Notes: a model not told the origin generated them from the sequence alone. 64,000 nt of DNA from Bacteroidales bacterium (GCA_017443265.1 JAFSOU010000113.1:1-64000); one strand, 5' to 3'. Counted from the stretch's first letter, positions 33,966 through 43,786 are shown. Made by a program: numbers and translations.

Positions 33966-34580
33966 ATGAAACGCATTATATATACGGCATTGATTTATTT
34001 CTTTGGTTTGGCGTTGCTCTCATCGTCGCAAAAAACCGAAACGTCTGTCAATGCAAGTCAGCAAACATCAACTTGTGTTGGCGAACTGAAAGCGGCTTTC
34101 GATTACCTCAACGCTGTGAGGGCCAACCCCGCTGCCTATTCCGAAGAAATTGGCGTTGACCTTTCGGGTGTGGAGGCAAGGCCGGCTCTGGTTTGGAACG
34201 AAACTCTGGCCAAAGTTGCAAAGGAAAAAGCCGACGATATGGCAGCGCGCAACTATTTCGCACACGTCAACCCCGAAGGTTACGGCATGAATTATTTTAT
34301 CAACAAAGCCGGATATGCTCTTGACCCAGATTGGGTGAAAGATGTTTCTAAAAACTTTTTCGAAAGTCTGTCGGCAGGTGTGGAAGGCGGAAAAGCCTTT
34401 ATTATTCAGTTAATTAACGATGGAGGCCTTCCCAACGCGCAAGCAGGGCATCGCCAACATTTACTTTCGATGGACAATTTCTGGAAATCCTGCGTGGATA
34501 TAGGCATAGGACAATCTTACAACGAAAATACCACCTATCAATGGTACACTTGCGTAATCATCGCAAAACATACATTTTGA
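33966..34580 (+). CDS. Exported CAP/SCP-domain protein
   Basis: A 204-residue protein with a signal sequence (MKRIIYTALIYFFGLALLSS) and one CAP domain: LNAVRANPAAYSEEIG, NETLAKVAKEKADDMAARNY, the histidine in FAHVNPEGYG, the glutamate of FFESLSAG and GHRQHLLSMDNFWKSCVDIG. This is the tetrad region of the bacterial CAP superfamily. Function in bacteria is mostly unknown. The ATG at 33966 is preferred over one six codons upstream because it starts the signal peptide. Confidence 0.85.
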   Translation: MKRIIYTALIYFFGLALLSSSQKTETSVNASQQTSTCVGELKAAFDYLNAVRANPAAYSEEIGVDLSGVEARPALVWNETLAKVAKEKADDMAARNYFAHVNPEGYGMNYFINKAGYALDPDWVKDVSKNFFESLSAGVEGGKAFIIQLINDGGLPNAQAGHRQHLLSMDNFWKSCVDIGIGQSYNENTTYQWYTCVIIAKHTF

Positions 34581-34643
34581 TGAACCAAAACACTATTAAA
34601 GAATTAATTCATTGAATATTAACACCTTAAATCCAATAAAACA

Positions 34644-35315
34644 ATGAAACGTATTTTAATCCTTACAGTAATTATGGCAAGTGCATTAAGTTTAAGTGTG
34701 CCTGCATCGGCACAGAAAGCCAAAAACGGCAAAGCCAAGAAAGAAACCGTCATCAAGCTGAACGCTCCCGATATGGAAAACAGCGTAACTCTGATGGAAG
34801 CTTTGAAAAACCGTCAGACCAACCGCAGTTTCGCCACCCAGGAGCTGTCGTGGCAGCAGCTGAGCGACGTGCTGTGGGCTGCAGCCGGAGTGAACCGTCC
34901 CGACAACGGCAAACGTACCGCCCCCACCGCCCGCAACGCGCAGGAAATCGACATCTACGCTTTCACCCCTTCGGGAGTGTTCCTCTACGACGCCCCCAAC
35001 CACGAGCTGAAACGCGTGGCCGACAAGGACTGCCGTAGCGGTCTCTACAACGGAGGCAATTTCGAGAAAGCCCCGCTGATTCTCGTCTATGTGGGCAATT
35101 TCGACAAGATGGAAGGTTTCAACGAGGAGGCACGCAATTTCTACAGCGCCACCGACGTGGGATTTGTAAGTCAGAACGTGTACCTCTACTGCGCCACACA
35201 GAACCTCAGCACCGTTATCTGCGGCAGCTTCAACCACGACCACGCAGGCAAAGTGCTAAACATCAAAAACGGCAAACTACTTCTGGCACAGCCTGTTGGC
35301 TATCCCGAGAAATAA
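34644..35315 (+). CDS. Exported SagB/ThcOx-type nitroreductase
   Basis: A 223-residue protein with a cleavable signal peptide ending ASAQ, followed by a nitroreductase domain. It has LMEALKNRQTNRSFATQELSW, WAAAGVNRPDNGKRTAPTARN, AQEIDIYAFTPSGVFLYD, and late VGFVSQNVYLYCATQNL and GYPEK. This is the SagB/ThcOx branch of the FMN-dependent fold. Export is unusual, because these enzymes need FMN and a reductant; periplasmic members are common in Bacteroidota but their substrates are unknown. No peptide-modification genes lie nearby. Confidence 0.85.
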   Translation: MKRILILTVIMASALSLSVPASAQKAKNGKAKKETVIKLNAPDMENSVTLMEALKNRQTNRSFATQELSWQQLSDVLWAAAGVNRPDNGKRTAPTARNAQEIDIYAFTPSGVFLYDAPNHELKRVADKDCRSGLYNGGNFEKAPLILVYVGNFDKMEGFNEEARNFYSATDVGFVSQNVYLYCATQNLSTVICGSFNHDHAGKVLNIKNGKLLLAQPVGYPEK

Positions 35316-35348
35316 CATTTTTATCTTACAGCACAAACTCCGCCAATT

Positions 35349-36461
35349 ATGACACTTAACGTAAAAAAACTTGTAGGAATACTGGCGTTGATGGTTTTCA
35401 TTGCCATTGCCGCTTTCCTTATCGGTTATTTCAAATTTCTGGTAATTTGCATATTGGTGGCGTTTGTGCTTGCCCTTATCGGCGGCCACCTGATGAGCCT
35501 GCTGAAAAAAGTGACGCTGGGCAGGTGGCATATCCCCGTGTCGCTTTCGGCGGGACTGGTGCTGGTTGCCATTGTGGGTGTGGTGGTGCTGTTGTCGTAC
35601 TGGATTTTCCCGCTGCTTTTCTCGCAGGTGATGCAGCTGGTTAATATGGACTCCTCGCGCATAGTGGAGTACGCCAGCAAGTACGGCGTGGAGCTGCGCC
35701 AGCTTCTTATCGACTACGGCTTTATCGACGACACCGAGAACTCTTTCGAGCTGCTGGTGAACAACACCCTGCTCGACATGATACGGATGATAGATTTCAA
35801 ACAAGTGATGAGCGACACAGTGTCCACCACCGCCAACCTGCTGTTGGGCATTCTCACAGTGCTGTTCCTCACCTATTTCTTCCTCCGCGACCGCAGCTAC
35901 TGGCGCGAACTACTCTACTCCGCCATCCCCGACAAATACACCGACGAAACGCACAATATTTTCCATAACTCGCGCCGCCTTATCTCCCGTTATTTTATCG
36001 GACTGCTGTGCGAAATGATACTGGTGACGCTGCTGCTTTTCCTCGGGTTCACCATTTTCGGGTTCCACAACGCTTTCCTCATCGCCGCCATCTGCGGTGT
36101 GATGGTGATAATACCTTATCTTGGCGCCGTCATCGGGTCGGTTTTCAGTTTTGTGATACTGCTGGTATCCACGCTCAACGTCTCCACCGAAAGTGTGAAC
36201 ATACTGCAGTTGCTGCTCACTTTCTACGGCATTTTCATTGTAGTGAAACTTATCGACGACTTTGTGATGCAGCCGCTAATCTACTCCAAGAGCGTCAAGG
36301 CGCACCCCGTGGAGATTTTCCTTGTGATACTCGTTGCCGGCAAGATAGGCGGTGTGCTCGGCATGATAGCCGCCATACCCGCCTACACGCTGATACGTAT
36401 CTTTGTAAAAGAATTTTGGAGCAACTCCAAGTTTGTGAAACAATTCATCAAGGATTTGTAA
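35349..36461 (+). CDS. AI-2E/PerM-family permease
   Basis: A 370-residue integral membrane protein with two N-terminal helices, a soluble segment (about 95-160), and a C-terminal bundle of helices containing GILTVLFLTYFFLRDRSYW, VMVIIPYLGAVIG and VVKLIDDFVMQPLIYSKSV. This order is that of the AI-2E transporter/PerM family. Members have been linked to autoinducer-2 export, sodium-proton exchange or general envelope functions, so the substrate cannot be inferred. It is apparently single. Confidence 0.88.
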   Translation: MTLNVKKLVGILALMVFIAIAAFLIGYFKFLVICILVAFVLALIGGHLMSLLKKVTLGRWHIPVSLSAGLVLVAIVGVVVLLSYWIFPLLFSQVMQLVNMDSSRIVEYASKYGVELRQLLIDYGFIDDTENSFELLVNNTLLDMIRMIDFKQVMSDTVSTTANLLLGILTVLFLTYFFLRDRSYWRELLYSAIPDKYTDETHNIFHNSRRLISRYFIGLLCEMILVTLLLFLGFTIFGFHNAFLIAAICGVMVIIPYLGAVIGSVFSFVILLVSTLNVSTESVNILQLLLTFYGIFIVVKLIDDFVMQPLIYSKSVKAHPVEIFLVILVAGKIGGVLGMIAAIPAYTLIRIFVKEFWSNSKFVKQFIKDL

Positions 36462-36513
36462 ATACGATGTGGGGCGCGCGCTCCGAGAGCGGATTGTAGT
36501 TTTTGCTAAACCC

Positions 36514-37038
36514 TTACTTTTTGGTAAGTTTTAATTTAAGGTTGGGATTTTCGGCCAGCATAGCATTTTTGTCGTAATAGAGCCAGCCGTTTTTGATGTA
36601 AAAAGCAATGCCCGATAAAAATGCAATTTGCGAATCCTCCGATTTATACGATTTCCCCTTTACGGCAATAGCCGGGTAGTCGGCTTTGGAAAAAGTGATT
36701 TCGATGTAATCGCACGTTTCACAAACGTTTTTTTCCCAATAGAAATAGTTTGTAACACCACCGAAAACGCAGGTGCCGCTACCCAGATAATACTCCACCT
36801 CTCCTTCGTAATTTTTTGTGGTCTTATAGGGATTGTTGATAGTAATTGTGCCTTCGCTGCCGTTGGCGTCGGTAAAAGAGTAGGAGCCCACAAAAGCGGC
36901 CGGCTTGGCAGTTGGAGCGGTGTTTTGGGCATTCATCACAAATGGGATAAGGGCCATTGCAAAAAGTATTATTTTTCTCAATTTTCTGGTGTGCGCTTGG
37001 TTATATACCATCAAGCCCGTCGGTTTTTTTTGATACAT
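36514..37038 (-). CDS. Small exported protein of unknown function
   Basis: A 174-residue protein with a signal sequence (IILFAMALIPFVMNAQ) after a long basic stretch, so the true start may be the ATG nine codons later. The mature part is strand-rich (FVGSYSFTDANGSEGTITI; FGGVTNYFYWEKNVCETCDY) with two Cys in CETC. No family is recognised. It is convergent with the permease gene. Confidence 0.65.
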   Translation of the reverse strand: MYQKKPTGLMVYNQAHTRKLRKIILFAMALIPFVMNAQNTAPTAKPAAFVGSYSFTDANGSEGTITINNPYKTTKNYEGEVEYYLGSGTCVFGGVTNYFYWEKNVCETCDYIEITFSKADYPAIAVKGKSYKSEDSQIAFLSGIAFYIKNGWLYYDKNAMLAENPNLKLKLTKK

Positions 37039-37241
37039 TGAAAACTTGTTTTTTTGTTATGCAAAAATACATTTTTTTCCCGACACTGCGGACATTAGGC
37101 TTAAAAACATACTCTATCGTTGTTTTCATAGAAAAAATAGTCCCTTGGAGTAGGTTTTGATATTCAGCAATTTAAATAGCCAATGGCGGACTGCGGGCTA
37201 TTTTATATCGGTAAAAAAAGCCTTTATTTCCAAAAAAATCG

Positions 37242-37249
37242 TATCTTTG
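37242..37249 (+). promoter_or_regulatory. Promoter -7 box of the second T9SS cargo gene
   Basis: TATCTTTG lies 40 nt before the ATG at 37289. The rest of 37039-37241 is AT-rich spacer. Confidence 0.7.
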
Positions 37250-37288
37250 TAGTTTAAATAAATCAAACAATTAATAAAAAATAACAAT

Positions 37289-38413
37289 ATGAAAAAATTT
37301 AGTACATTTTTGGCAGCATGCCTGCTCAGCGCCACAATGGCCTTTGGACAACAGACAATGAGCATAAACAACGGCTCTTTCGAGCAATGGACCACCACAC
37401 AGGGTTATGTGGCGATGAGCGTCTATCAACTTTTCGACGACTACATCACTCCAACAGGATGGCACACAATGAAATACCCTCTTGATACAAGTTTCACATA
37501 CTCATTGGGACTTATACCAATACCCGTAAGCATACAAACAGATGTGCCTCTGCAGATAATGGACAAAGACACTGCAGGTGTTCCCGACGGCAACTATGGC
37601 GCCATGTTGCAGACATTCAAGCTTACTGATGTTTTGCCCGGTGTGGCATCGATGGGTATGTCGCTTGGCGAATTCGACACCGTGGTGATGCCCACCATTA
37701 TGTCGATTGGCGAACTTGAGACCGAGCCCGTTATGCAGCTTATGGCTTTGCTGCCCAATCTGATGTCCGACCCCACAGCTCTGACAATGCTCGACACCCT
37801 CGATTTCAACAACTACTCCACCGGCGGTATGAACCTCAACGGTTTCAACCTCGGCAAACTCACCGGAAAATATAAATACGAACCCATCGTTGAAACATCC
37901 GGCGAAACCGGCGGCGTGATAATGATTGGCACCTACAACGACCAAGCCAGTGGCAAACGCAAAATCTGCGGTGGCGGTTTCAACCAAAACCTCGCCCACA
38001 CCCACGCCTACACCGATTTCGAAGTGGACTACATGCCTTTCACCGACGACCCCACCATTGTTCCCGACATGCTCGAAATACTCGTTCTGTCGTCGGCTAG
38101 CACCACTATGGGCCAAGGCTCCAAACTGTATGTGGACAAATTCGAACTTGTTGAAAAACAAGAAGAAGGCATCGCTACCGCCAAGAATGAACCTTCGGTA
38201 AGCATCTACCCCAACCCCAGCAAAGGCAAAGTGTTCGCCGAACTCGACGCTCCCGCCAACATCCGCATCTTCAACCAGCTGGGACAGACCGTGGCACAGA
38301 AAAACAATGTTTCTGGCAAAGTGTCCTTCAACCTCACAACTCCCGGTATCTACGTGATGGAAGTTTCCGGCAACACTTTCCGCACCGTGAAACAAATTGT
38401 GGTTACGAAATAA
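37289..38413 (+). CDS. Secreted T9SS cargo protein, PCMD-like
   Basis: A 374-residue protein with a signal peptide (MKKFSTFLAACLLSATMAFG). The region of about 22-290 contains NNGSFEQW, GVPDGNYGAMLQT, a repeated GKYKYEPIV segment and a terminal GSKLYVDKFEL, resembling the putative carbohydrate-metabolism (PCMD) fold found in Bacteroidota exported proteins. The last 75 residues are a type A sorting domain (VSIYPNPSKGKVFAEL; PGIYVMEVSGNTFRTVKQIVV), so it should be secreted and probably attached to the surface by T9SS. Ligand is unknown. Confidence 0.82.
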   Translation: MKKFSTFLAACLLSATMAFGQQTMSINNGSFEQWTTTQGYVAMSVYQLFDDYITPTGWHTMKYPLDTSFTYSLGLIPIPVSIQTDVPLQIMDKDTAGVPDGNYGAMLQTFKLTDVLPGVASMGMSLGEFDTVVMPTIMSIGELETEPVMQLMALLPNLMSDPTALTMLDTLDFNNYSTGGMNLNGFNLGKLTGKYKYEPIVETSGETGGVIMIGTYNDQASGKRKICGGGFNQNLAHTHAYTDFEVDYMPFTDDPTIVPDMLEILVLSSASTTMGQGSKLYVDKFELVEKQEEGIATAKNEPSVSIYPNPSKGKVFAELDAPANIRIFNQLGQTVAQKNNVSGKVSFNLTTPGIYVMEVSGNTFRTVKQIVVTK

Positions 38414-38434
38414 GATTTGAATTTCCTCTAAATC

Positions 38435-38466
38435 AAAAAGGTGTGCCAAACGCACACCTTTTTTTT
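38435..38466 (+). terminator. Terminator after the T9SS cargo gene
   Basis: AAAAGGTGTGC and GCACACCTTTT form an 11-bp stem around a 5-nt loop, followed by more T residues. Confidence 0.88.
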
Positions 38467-38475
38467 CTACATCCA

Positions 38476-38507
38476 CAAAAAAAAGCGGCGACTATAAAGG
38501 TCGTCGC
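38476..38507 (-). terminator. Terminator of the aspartate aminotransferase gene
   Basis: GCGGCGAC and GTCGTCGC form a stem with one G-T pair. On the minus strand it is followed by eight T residues, after the convergent aminotransferase gene. Confidence 0.7.
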
Positions 38508-38532
38508 CAATACAATATTATAAATTAAATCT

Positions 38533-39735
38533 TTATTTCAGTTTTGCCAGAGCCTCTTTTATACGGCGGATGGCTTCGATAAGGAGATCCTCACTGGTGG
38601 CGTAGCTCAGGCGTATGCAGTTGTCGTCGCCGAAAGCGGAACCCATCACAGTGGCCACGTTGGCCTCGTTGAGCAGATAGAAAGCCATGTCGGTGGAGTT
38701 CTCTATCTTCTTGCCGTTGAAGCTCTTGCCGTAGTAGGCACTCACTTCGGGGAAGAAATAGAAGGCACCCTGCGGCAGACACACCTTGATGTCGGGAATC
38801 TCGCACAGCAGCTTGTAAACCAAATCTCTACGTTCGAGGAATTTGTTGCGCATGTCGATTATATCCTTGCTTGTGGTGGGGTCCATAAGCATAGCGGCAA
38901 CAGTGGCTTTCTGTGCTATGGAGCAGGTGGCCGAGGTTACCTGTCCCTGCAGTTTGTTGCAAGCCTTGGCGATAACAGTAGGAGCGGCGATGAAACCAAT
39001 ACGCCAGCCGGTCATGGCGAAACCTTTTGCCACACCGTTGATGGTGATAACGCGGTCGCGGACGTTCTCGAACTGGGCTATGCTTTCGTGTTTGCCCACA
39101 AAGTTGATGTGTTCGTAAATCTCGTCGGCCATAACGAAAAGGTTGGGGTATTTGGCCACCACGTCGGCAATGCCTTTCAGCTCGTCCTTGGTGTAGAGCA
39201 TTCCGGTGGGGTTGCTCGGGCTGCTGAACATTATCAGTTTTGTCTTGGGTGTGATGGCTTCTTCGATTTGTTTCGGAGTTACCTTGAAAGAGTTTTCGAT
39301 AGTGGTTTTAACGTAAACGCATTTGCCGCCGGCCACACGTACTATCTCTTTGTACGAAACCCAGAAAGGGGTGGGGATTATAACCTCGTCGCCGGGGTTG
39401 ATAAGGCACTGCACCAGCTGGTAGATGGACTGCTTGGCGCCGGTGGAGACCACAATCTGTTCGGGTTTGAAATCGAGGTTGTTGTCGCGTTTGAACTTGT
39501 GGCACACGGCCTCGCGCAGGTCGGGGTAGCCGGGCACGGGGGGATAGTGCGTAAAGTTGTCGTCGATAGCCTTCTTGGCGGCCTCTTTCACCAGCTCGGG
39601 GGTGTTGAAATCGGGTTCGCCGATGCTTAGGCTGATAACGTCCTTGCCCTGGGCTTTCAGCTCGCGGGCTTTCTGTGTCATAGCAAGAGTCTCTGACTCA
39701 GCCATTTGTAATATTCTGTCGGATAAAATTTCCAT
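38533..39735 (-). CDS. aspC: Aspartate aminotransferase (class I)
   Basis: A 400-residue PLP enzyme. It has ISLSIGEPDFNTPELVKEA, THYPPVPGYPDLREAVC, VSTGAKQSIYQLVQ, the PLP-binding SPSNPTGMLY and VMADEIYEHINF, the Schiff-base lysine in INGVAKGFAMTGWRIGF, and the late carboxylate-binding Arg in CIRLSYATS. This pattern is that of the class I-gamma aspartate (or prephenate) aminotransferases. The start ATG and length are normal. It lies just downstream of tRNA-Arg on the same strand. Confidence 0.92.
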   Translation of the reverse strand: MEILSDRILQMAESETLAMTQKARELKAQGKDVISLSIGEPDFNTPELVKEAAKKAIDDNFTHYPPVPGYPDLREAVCHKFKRDNNLDFKPEQIVVSTGAKQSIYQLVQCLINPGDEVIIPTPFWVSYKEIVRVAGGKCVYVKTTIENSFKVTPKQIEEAITPKTKLIMFSSPSNPTGMLYTKDELKGIADVVAKYPNLFVMADEIYEHINFVGKHESIAQFENVRDRVITINGVAKGFAMTGWRIGFIAAPTVIAKACNKLQGQVTSATCSIAQKATVAAMLMDPTTSKDIIDMRNKFLERRDLVYKLLCEIPDIKVCLPQGAFYFFPEVSAYYGKSFNGKKIENSTDMAFYLLNEANVATVMGSAFGDDNCIRLSYATSEDLLIEAIRRIKEALAKLK

Positions 39736-39767
39736 AAAAAGTTTGTTTTTGATGTTAGAAAAAAAAG

Positions 39768-39839
39768 TACCCCCACAAGGAATCGAACCTTGATTTAAAG
39801 TTTAGGAAACTTCCGTTCTATCCGTTGAACTATAGGGGC
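39768..39839 (-). tRNA. tRNA-Arg (anticodon CCT)
   Basis: On the minus strand GCCCCTA pairs with TGGGGGT to close the acceptor stem (with G-T pairs). The D arm is GTTC...GAAC. The anticodon loop TTCCTAA in the stem GAAGT/ACTTT gives CCT, and the T arm is CAAGG-TTCGATT-CCTTG. The discriminator is A; CCA is not encoded. Confidence 0.92.
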
Positions 39840-39905
39840 TCCCAGTATCGGGATATTTTATAACGTCGTTTGTGTAAAAATATTTTGTCATAACGAAAAA
39901 AAGTT

Positions 39906-41741
39906 TTACCTGAACGACTGCATGTCGATTAGTTTCTTGTAAATGCCACCAAGTGCGAGCAGGGTGTCGTGCGTGCCACGTTCCACAATCCTGCCTTTGT
40001 CCATCACAATTATCTCGTCGGCGTGCTGAATGGTGGAGAGGCGGTGTGCTATGATGATGGCGGTACGGTTTTGCAGAGCGTTGGCAAGTGCCTCCTGCAC
40101 AAGATGTTCCGATTCGGTGTCGAGTGCCGAGGTGGCTTCATCGAGGATTAGTATCGGAGGATTTTTGAGCACGGCGCGGGCTATGCTTATACGCTGGCGC
40201 TGTCCGCCGGAGAGCGTCATACCGCGATCGCCGATGCGTGTGAGGTAGCCTTCGGGCAGCTGTTGTATAAATTCGTCGGCGTTGGCAATGCGGGCGGCGG
40301 CCATCACCTCCTCCTCGCTGTAGTGTGTGCTGCCGAATGCTATGTTGTTGAAAACGCTGTCGTTGAACAAGATGCAGTTTTGCGACACTATGCCTGTAAG
40401 CCGTCGCAGCGAGTCGATGTTGAGGGTTTTGATGGGATGTCCGTCGATGAGAATCTCGCCCTTTTCGCAGTCGTAGAAACGGGGCAGCAGGTCCACAAGG
40501 GTGGTCTTGCCCGCGCCCGACGGTCCCACAATGGCGATGGTCTTGCCCTTGGGGATGACAAGGTTGATGTCGCTAAGCACGTACACCGCACTGTCGGAGT
40601 TTTCCTCCTCGTTGTACGAAAACGACACATCCTTGTATTCCACCTTGTCGGCGAAAGAGTCTATCACCACAGCGTTTTCCTGTTCGGTGATGCCCTCGTC
40701 GGCATCGATAACCTCGAAAATGCGTCGTGCCGCCGCCGAGCCTTTCTGCAAGTTGTAGTAAGCCGTTATCACCGCTTTTATCGGGGGCAGAATTCGTGCA
40801 AACACAATTATGAAAAACACCAGCACCGACACCCGCAGACCGCCGTCGATGACGAGGCTGCTGCCGAAAATAAGCACTCCGGCAAGCACCACGGTGCCGA
40901 GTATCTCCACCAGCGGCGACCCCAGTTCGCGACGGTACACCACTTTCCTCATCCGGTTGGTGTATTCCTCGTTGCTTTGGGCAAAACGCCTACGCATGCG
41001 GCTTTCGTTGCCGAAGGATTTTATAACGCGGATGCCCGATACCGTCTCCTCCAAAATGGAAAACACGTCGCCCAGCTGCGACTGTCCTTTGGTGGAGTTT
41101 CGTTTCAGGCTTTTGCCTATTTTACCTATCAACCACATCGTTACAGGCAGCACCAGCACGGCAAAAAGCACCATCTTGGGACTGACAAAAACCAGCGTTA
41201 CACCGAACACCAGCACGTTGATGGGGTCTTTCACCAGCATCTGTAACGACGACACCACCGACCACTCCACATCGGCCAAGTCGTTGGACATGCGGCTGAG
41301 CAGGTCGCCGCGACGACGTTTGTGGAAAAACGACACCGGAAGAATGGTGATTTTGTGGTACATATCGTTGCGGATACGCTGCACAAGCCCGTTGCGGATG
41401 GGCGACAGGAAATACATGCCCATGTACCGGCTTACGTTGCTAAGCAGCGAGCAGGTTACGTAGCCAACCGACACCGCCAGAAGACATTTCATAACGCCGT
41501 AGTCGGTCTTCAGCTGGTAAAGCGTCCACGTAAGCCAGTCGGTGATGCCTGCCTGCGAGAATTCGAACTCGGGCTTGGCTGCAGGCGGGTCGGTAACACC
41601 GAACAGCAGCTCGATAAACGGCACTATCATGCCGAACGAGAAGAGTGCAAAAAAGACGTAGCAGATATTGAAAAAGATATTCAGCACTATCTCCTTAGGG
41701 AAAAAGCGCAGGTATCTGAATATCCTGAAAACGTCTTTCAT
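39906..41741 (-). CDS. msbA: MsbA-type lipid exporter (ABC half-transporter)
   Basis: A 611-residue protein with six membrane helices in the first 330 residues and a C-terminal ABC ATPase: Walker A VGPSGAGKTTLVDLLP, Q-loop SQNCILFND, signature TLSGGQRQRISIARA, Walker B LILDEATSALD, H-loop IIAHRLST. Fusion of one membrane domain with one ATPase, as a homodimer, is the MsbA/lipid exporter design. It probably flips lipid A core across the inner membrane. The adjacent small membrane protein gene is upstream on the same strand. Confidence 0.87.
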   Translation of the reverse strand: MKDVFRIFRYLRFFPKEIVLNIFFNICYVFFALFSFGMIVPFIELLFGVTDPPAAKPEFEFSQAGITDWLTWTLYQLKTDYGVMKCLLAVSVGYVTCSLLSNVSRYMGMYFLSPIRNGLVQRIRNDMYHKITILPVSFFHKRRRGDLLSRMSNDLADVEWSVVSSLQMLVKDPINVLVFGVTLVFVSPKMVLFAVLVLPVTMWLIGKIGKSLKRNSTKGQSQLGDVFSILEETVSGIRVIKSFGNESRMRRRFAQSNEEYTNRMRKVVYRRELGSPLVEILGTVVLAGVLIFGSSLVIDGGLRVSVLVFFIIVFARILPPIKAVITAYYNLQKGSAAARRIFEVIDADEGITEQENAVVIDSFADKVEYKDVSFSYNEEENSDSAVYVLSDINLVIPKGKTIAIVGPSGAGKTTLVDLLPRFYDCEKGEILIDGHPIKTLNIDSLRRLTGIVSQNCILFNDSVFNNIAFGSTHYSEEEVMAAARIANADEFIQQLPEGYLTRIGDRGMTLSGGQRQRISIARAVLKNPPILILDEATSALDTESEHLVQEALANALQNRTAIIIAHRLSTIQHADEIIVMDKGRIVERGTHDTLLALGGIYKKLIDMQSFR

Positions 41742-41771
41742 CGCACAACGTCTGTTACAAAGGCTTTGCCG

Positions 41772-42155
41772 TTATTTCTGTTTGGCTATGCGGTACATCT
41801 CCCACGTGCCGAACACAAGATATACGAGGAACAGCACGGCGAAACAAACCAGAAACGCTTTGGCGGAAAGCCCGTCGTGACGGCTGGAATAGAAATAGAT
41901 ACTGGCCGCCAGAACTACGATGTGCAGGAACAGTTTGCCGAACTCCACAAGCATAAACGACTGCGGGAATTTCTTCGGATTTTTGGCAAGGGTGCGGCAG
42001 ATGATGTGCTGCGAAATGTAGGCTATGGCCGAGAAATAAACCACAAGCGCAAAGTCGATGGGCAGCACGTATTTCACTTTCAAAAGCACAAGCACGGCCA
42101 CAATGGCTGTAAGACAAGCCATCAACAAAATCAGACGCTTTAAAAAGTCTTTCAT
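41772..42155 (-). CDS. Four-helix membrane protein of unknown function
   Basis: A 127-residue protein with four predicted membrane helices (LILLMACLTAIVAVLVLL; IDFALVVYFSAIAYIS; FGKLFLHIVVLAASIYFY; FLVCFAVLFLVYLVFG). The spacing and PQSFMLVEFGK resemble small AtpI-like membrane proteins of the phylum, but no ATP synthase genes are here. The ATG at 42155 is preferred over an upstream TTG. It lies 30 bp before the msbA-like gene and may be co-transcribed with it. Confidence 0.7.
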   Translation of the reverse strand: MKDFLKRLILLMACLTAIVAVLVLLKVKYVLPIDFALVVYFSAIAYISQHIICRTLAKNPKKFPQSFMLVEFGKLFLHIVVLAASIYFYSSRHDGLSAKAFLVCFAVLFLVYLVFGTWEMYRIAKQK

Positions 42156-42222
42156 TTTCAATGGATTATAACAGCGGAGGGTCGTGGCGAAAGTCGTCGT
42201 AACCCTCCGCTATGGTTTATGT

Positions 42223-43269
42223 TTATTTTTCTTCGGGAATTTCTTCGTCGGTGCCGGAGATGGCGGCACGGATTTTGTTCTCTAACTCTTCAGCCAGTTC
42301 GGGGTTGTCGTTGAGCAGCTGTTTCACTGCCTCGCGTCCCTGTGCCAGCTTGGTGTCGCCGTAGCTGAACCACGAGCCACTCTTCTTGATGACGTTGTAA
42401 TCCACGCCGAGGTCGATGATTTCGCCCACTTTGGAGATGCCTTCGCCGAAGATGAGGTCGAACTCGCACACGCGGAACGGGGGAGCCACTTTGTTTTTCA
42501 CTATCTTAACCTTAACGCGGTTGCCCACGTTGCTGTCGCCGTCCTTGATGGCCTGTATGCGACGTATGTCGATACGCACCGAAGCGTAGAATTTGAGGGC
42601 GTTGCCGCCGGTAGTTGTCTCGGGGTTGCCGAACATCACGCCTATCTTTTCGCGCAACTGGTTGATAAAGATGCAGCAGCATTTGGTCTTGCTGATGTTG
42701 GCGGTGAGTTTGCGCAGTGCCTGCGACATCAGACGTGCCTGCAAGCCCATCTTGGAGTCGCCCATCTCGCCCTCGATCTCGCTCTTGGGGGTGAGGGCTG
42801 CCACGGAGTCGATTACTATGATGTCGATGGCGCCGGAGCGGATGAGGTTGTCGGCAATTTCGAGGGCCTGCTCGCCGTTGTCGGGCTGCGACACAAGCAG
42901 GTTGTCGATGTCCACACCCAGCTGTTTGGCGTAGCTGCTGTCGAAAGCGTGTTCGGCGTCGATGAAAGCGGCGATGCCGCCTTTTTTCTGTGCTTCAGCA
43001 ATGGCGTGGATGGCGAGGGTGGTCTTACCCGACGACTCAGGTCCGTAAATCTCTATTATCCTGCCTTTGGGATAGCCGCCTATGCCAAGGGCCATATCGA
43101 GGTTGATGGAGCCCGAGGGGATGCTCTCTATCTCTTCCACAGGGGCGTCGCCCAGTTTCATTATCGAGCCTTTACCATAACTTTTCTCAATCTTGTCGAG
43201 GGTGCTCTGAAGTATTTTCAGTTTTTCCAATTTTGATGCATTAGCATCCTGTTGTGCGTCTTTTGCCAT
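42223..43269 (-). CDS. recA: Recombinase RecA
   Basis: RecA forms filaments on single-stranded DNA for strand exchange and SOS induction. The 348-residue protein has the Walker [39 protein letters not shown], Walker [20 protein letters not shown], and the highly conserved [18 protein letters not shown] and [17 protein letters not shown]. The C-terminus is acidic as usual. There is no LexA-type box that I could identify upstream. Confidence 0.98.
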   Translation of the reverse strand: MAKDAQQDANASKLEKLKILQSTLDKIEKSYGKGSIMKLGDAPVEEIESIPSGSINLDMALGIGGYPKGRIIEIYGPESSGKTTLAIHAIAEAQKKGGIAAFIDAEHAFDSSYAKQLGVDIDNLLVSQPDNGEQALEIADNLIRSGAIDIIVIDSVAALTPKSEIEGEMGDSKMGLQARLMSQALRKLTANISKTKCCCIFINQLREKIGVMFGNPETTTGGNALKFYASVRIDIRRIQAIKDGDSNVGNRVKVKIVKNKVAPPFRVCEFDLIFGEGISKVGEIIDLGVDYNVIKKSGSWFSYGDTKLAQGREAVKQLLNDNPELAEELENKIRAAISGTDEEIPEEK

Positions 43270-43294
43270 AAATATTTTGTTTTTTAATTATTAT

Positions 43295-43786
43295 TCAATT
43301 TTGTTGGGATTGGTCTTGCCTTTTTTTCCAAACTATCACTATTGTAGCGTAATATAAAATAAACAGTATTGTGAACATAATATCGCCCAAAGCCACGTAT
43401 GCTTTGCCGAGAATAACGACGGTGAGCAGCAGGATAATCAGTTGTGCAAGGGTGTAGCAGTGGAAGCCTGTTTTACGTAGTTTCCACATTGCCAAGGCGC
43501 CGTAGAACGACAATGCCCAGAACAAAGCCGTGATAAAGAAATAATATTGCGGCATCTGCGACAACGAATCCACGGCAACGCTAAAGACTTCGGAAATGGG
43601 CAGGGTGCCGTTGTTGTTCATTTCCACAATTGAAGGTGCGGCAAAGCCCAATATAATCGATGAAATAAATGTCATTCCGGCATTTACCATACTCAATACC
43701 AGCATGATATAGAAAAACACCGGAGGACGTACAGCGGGGGTGCCAGTGGATTGGCCGTTGTTTTCCGTAATATTGGGTTCGCTCAT
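43295..43786 (-). CDS. Four-helix membrane protein of unknown function
   Basis: A 163-residue protein with a polar N-terminus (MSEPNITENNGQSTGTP) and four membrane helices at about 25-50, 75-95, 105-125 and 130-150. No motif identifies a family. It is placed 2 bp downstream of pyrF on the same strand and 25 bp before recA, so it is likely co-transcribed with pyrF. Confidence 0.7.
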   Translation of the reverse strand: MSEPNITENNGQSTGTPAVRPPVFFYIMLVLSMVNAGMTFISSIILGFAAPSIVEMNNNGTLPISEVFSVAVDSLSQMPQYYFFITALFWALSFYGALAMWKLRKTGFHCYTLAQLIILLLTVVILGKAYVALGDIMFTILFILYYATIVIVWKKRQDQSQQN

